A DNA stretch of 64,000 nt, taken from Algoriphagus aquimarinus. Its GTDB lineage: Bacteria > Bacteroidota > Bacteroidia > Cytophagales > Cyclobacteriaceae. Position 1 is the stretch's first letter; each line of letters begins with the position of its first letter. Location: NCBI RefSeq assembly GCF_900112005.1, contig NZ_FOKK01000006.1:247181-311180 (forward strand), written 5' to 3'. The notes beneath the pieces are model-generated. The model had not been told where the DNA came from. It saw only the letters and a list, made by a program, of their open reading frames with translations, and searched no databases. The position numbers and the translations under genes were made by a program. This document shows positions 63,767 to 64,000 of the stretch, piece by piece.

Positions 63767-64000
63767 ATGAAAACTTCAAAAAAAGCGTTGTTGGGCATGT
63801 GGCTTTTTAGACTCAATTAAATGGGGAAAACAAGGAGGGAAGCAGCGATATAAATGTAAAAACTGTGGCATTCTTTTTACGGCATCTAATACCGGAGTAG
63901 CAGACTCCAATCGGTTTATCTGGTTTTACAAATGGGTAGTAGGAAGAAGGACTTTGGATCAGTTAGTGATGGAGAGTGGCTACAGTAAACGGACCTTACA
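63767..64000 (+). mobile_element. Zinc-ribbon IS transposase, 5' part, frame broken at an A7 run (cut by window edge)
   Basis: ATG 63767 opens MKTSKKALL, which stops soon after. If one A is removed from the run of seven (63778-63784), it reads MKTSKKRCWACGF and joins a long open frame: DSIKWGKQGGKQRYKCKNCG, then ILFTASNTGVADSNRFIWFY, KWVVGRRTLDQLVMESGYSK. The CxxC pairs make a zinc ribbon typical of IS1/IS256-variant Zn-type transposases. It continues beyond the window. Either a frameshift mutation or slippage at the A-run. Confidence 0.75.

Overview
The window reads as a chromosome segment from a marine or algae-associated member of the Bacteroidota, probably near the Cyclobacteriaceae (Algoriphagus/Cyclobacterium-like). 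The evidence is three SusC/SusD pairs, many secreted sulfatases, Bacteroidota-type families (TIGR03643/DUF2805, DUF3667), low GC, and AT-rich intergenic DNA. The exact genus is inference.

Positions 1-36418, together with the sulfatases up to 41167, form a large polysaccharide utilisation locus for a sulfated deoxy-sugar or L-sugar glycan. The 5' edge cuts an alkaline phosphatase, followed by a small membrane protein. On the + strand come susC/D pair 1, susC/D pair 2, a GH95 glycosidase and a sulfatase, ending at facing terminators near 16.0 kb. The - strand block (36418 down to 16132) holds an SSS sodium/solute symporter, a sulfatase, a Gfo/Idh/MocA oxidoreductase, a second sulfatase, a beta-propeller glycosidase-like protein, an L-fuconate-dehydratase-like enolase, three more paralogous propeller proteins, susC/D pair 3, a TetR regulator and a third sulfatase. 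Two related lipoprotein sulfatases flank msrA on the + strand. A likely scheme is: desulfation and exo-cleavage outside the cytoplasm, SusCD uptake, export of monosaccharides to the cytoplasm by the SSS or MFS carrier, then non-phosphorylative L-fucose or L-galactose catabolism via the dehydratase. No recognisable endo-acting hydrolase or lyase is present, so the four propeller proteins are the least explained part of the locus.

Positions 41168-48225 are an accessory region: a 600-bp hairpin-rich noncoding element, a PhyH dioxygenase, and a very AT-rich, translationally overlapping four-gene operon on the - strand. This operon encodes a PD-(D/E)XK-like nuclease fused to an ABC-3C-type C-terminal region, a small middle component, a DUF3732 ABC ATPase, and a NdpA nucleoid-associated protein. 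It looks like an ABC-three-component conflict (anti-phage) system with an unusual nucleoid-protein partner. A truncated DUF1016/YhcG gene sits beside it.

Positions 48226-64000 are mostly housekeeping or stress genes: an MFS sugar porter, an ABC exporter pair, RsbQ with a short ECF-sigma-region-2-like protein, a cystathionine gamma-lyase/synthase, a TVP38/VTT membrane protein, a flavin reductase, a beta-lactamase-like serine hydrolase, a PhoD phosphatase, a secreted sugar isomerase-like protein and a CE1-like esterase. The window ends inside a zinc-ribbon IS transposase whose frame is broken at a run of seven As.

A dispersed intergenic repeat with an internal variable array of 7-bp units recurs at least five times (25.5, 27.9, 38.4, 39.2, 55.1 and 56.5 kb). 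All assignments come from reading motifs by eye; no database search was run.
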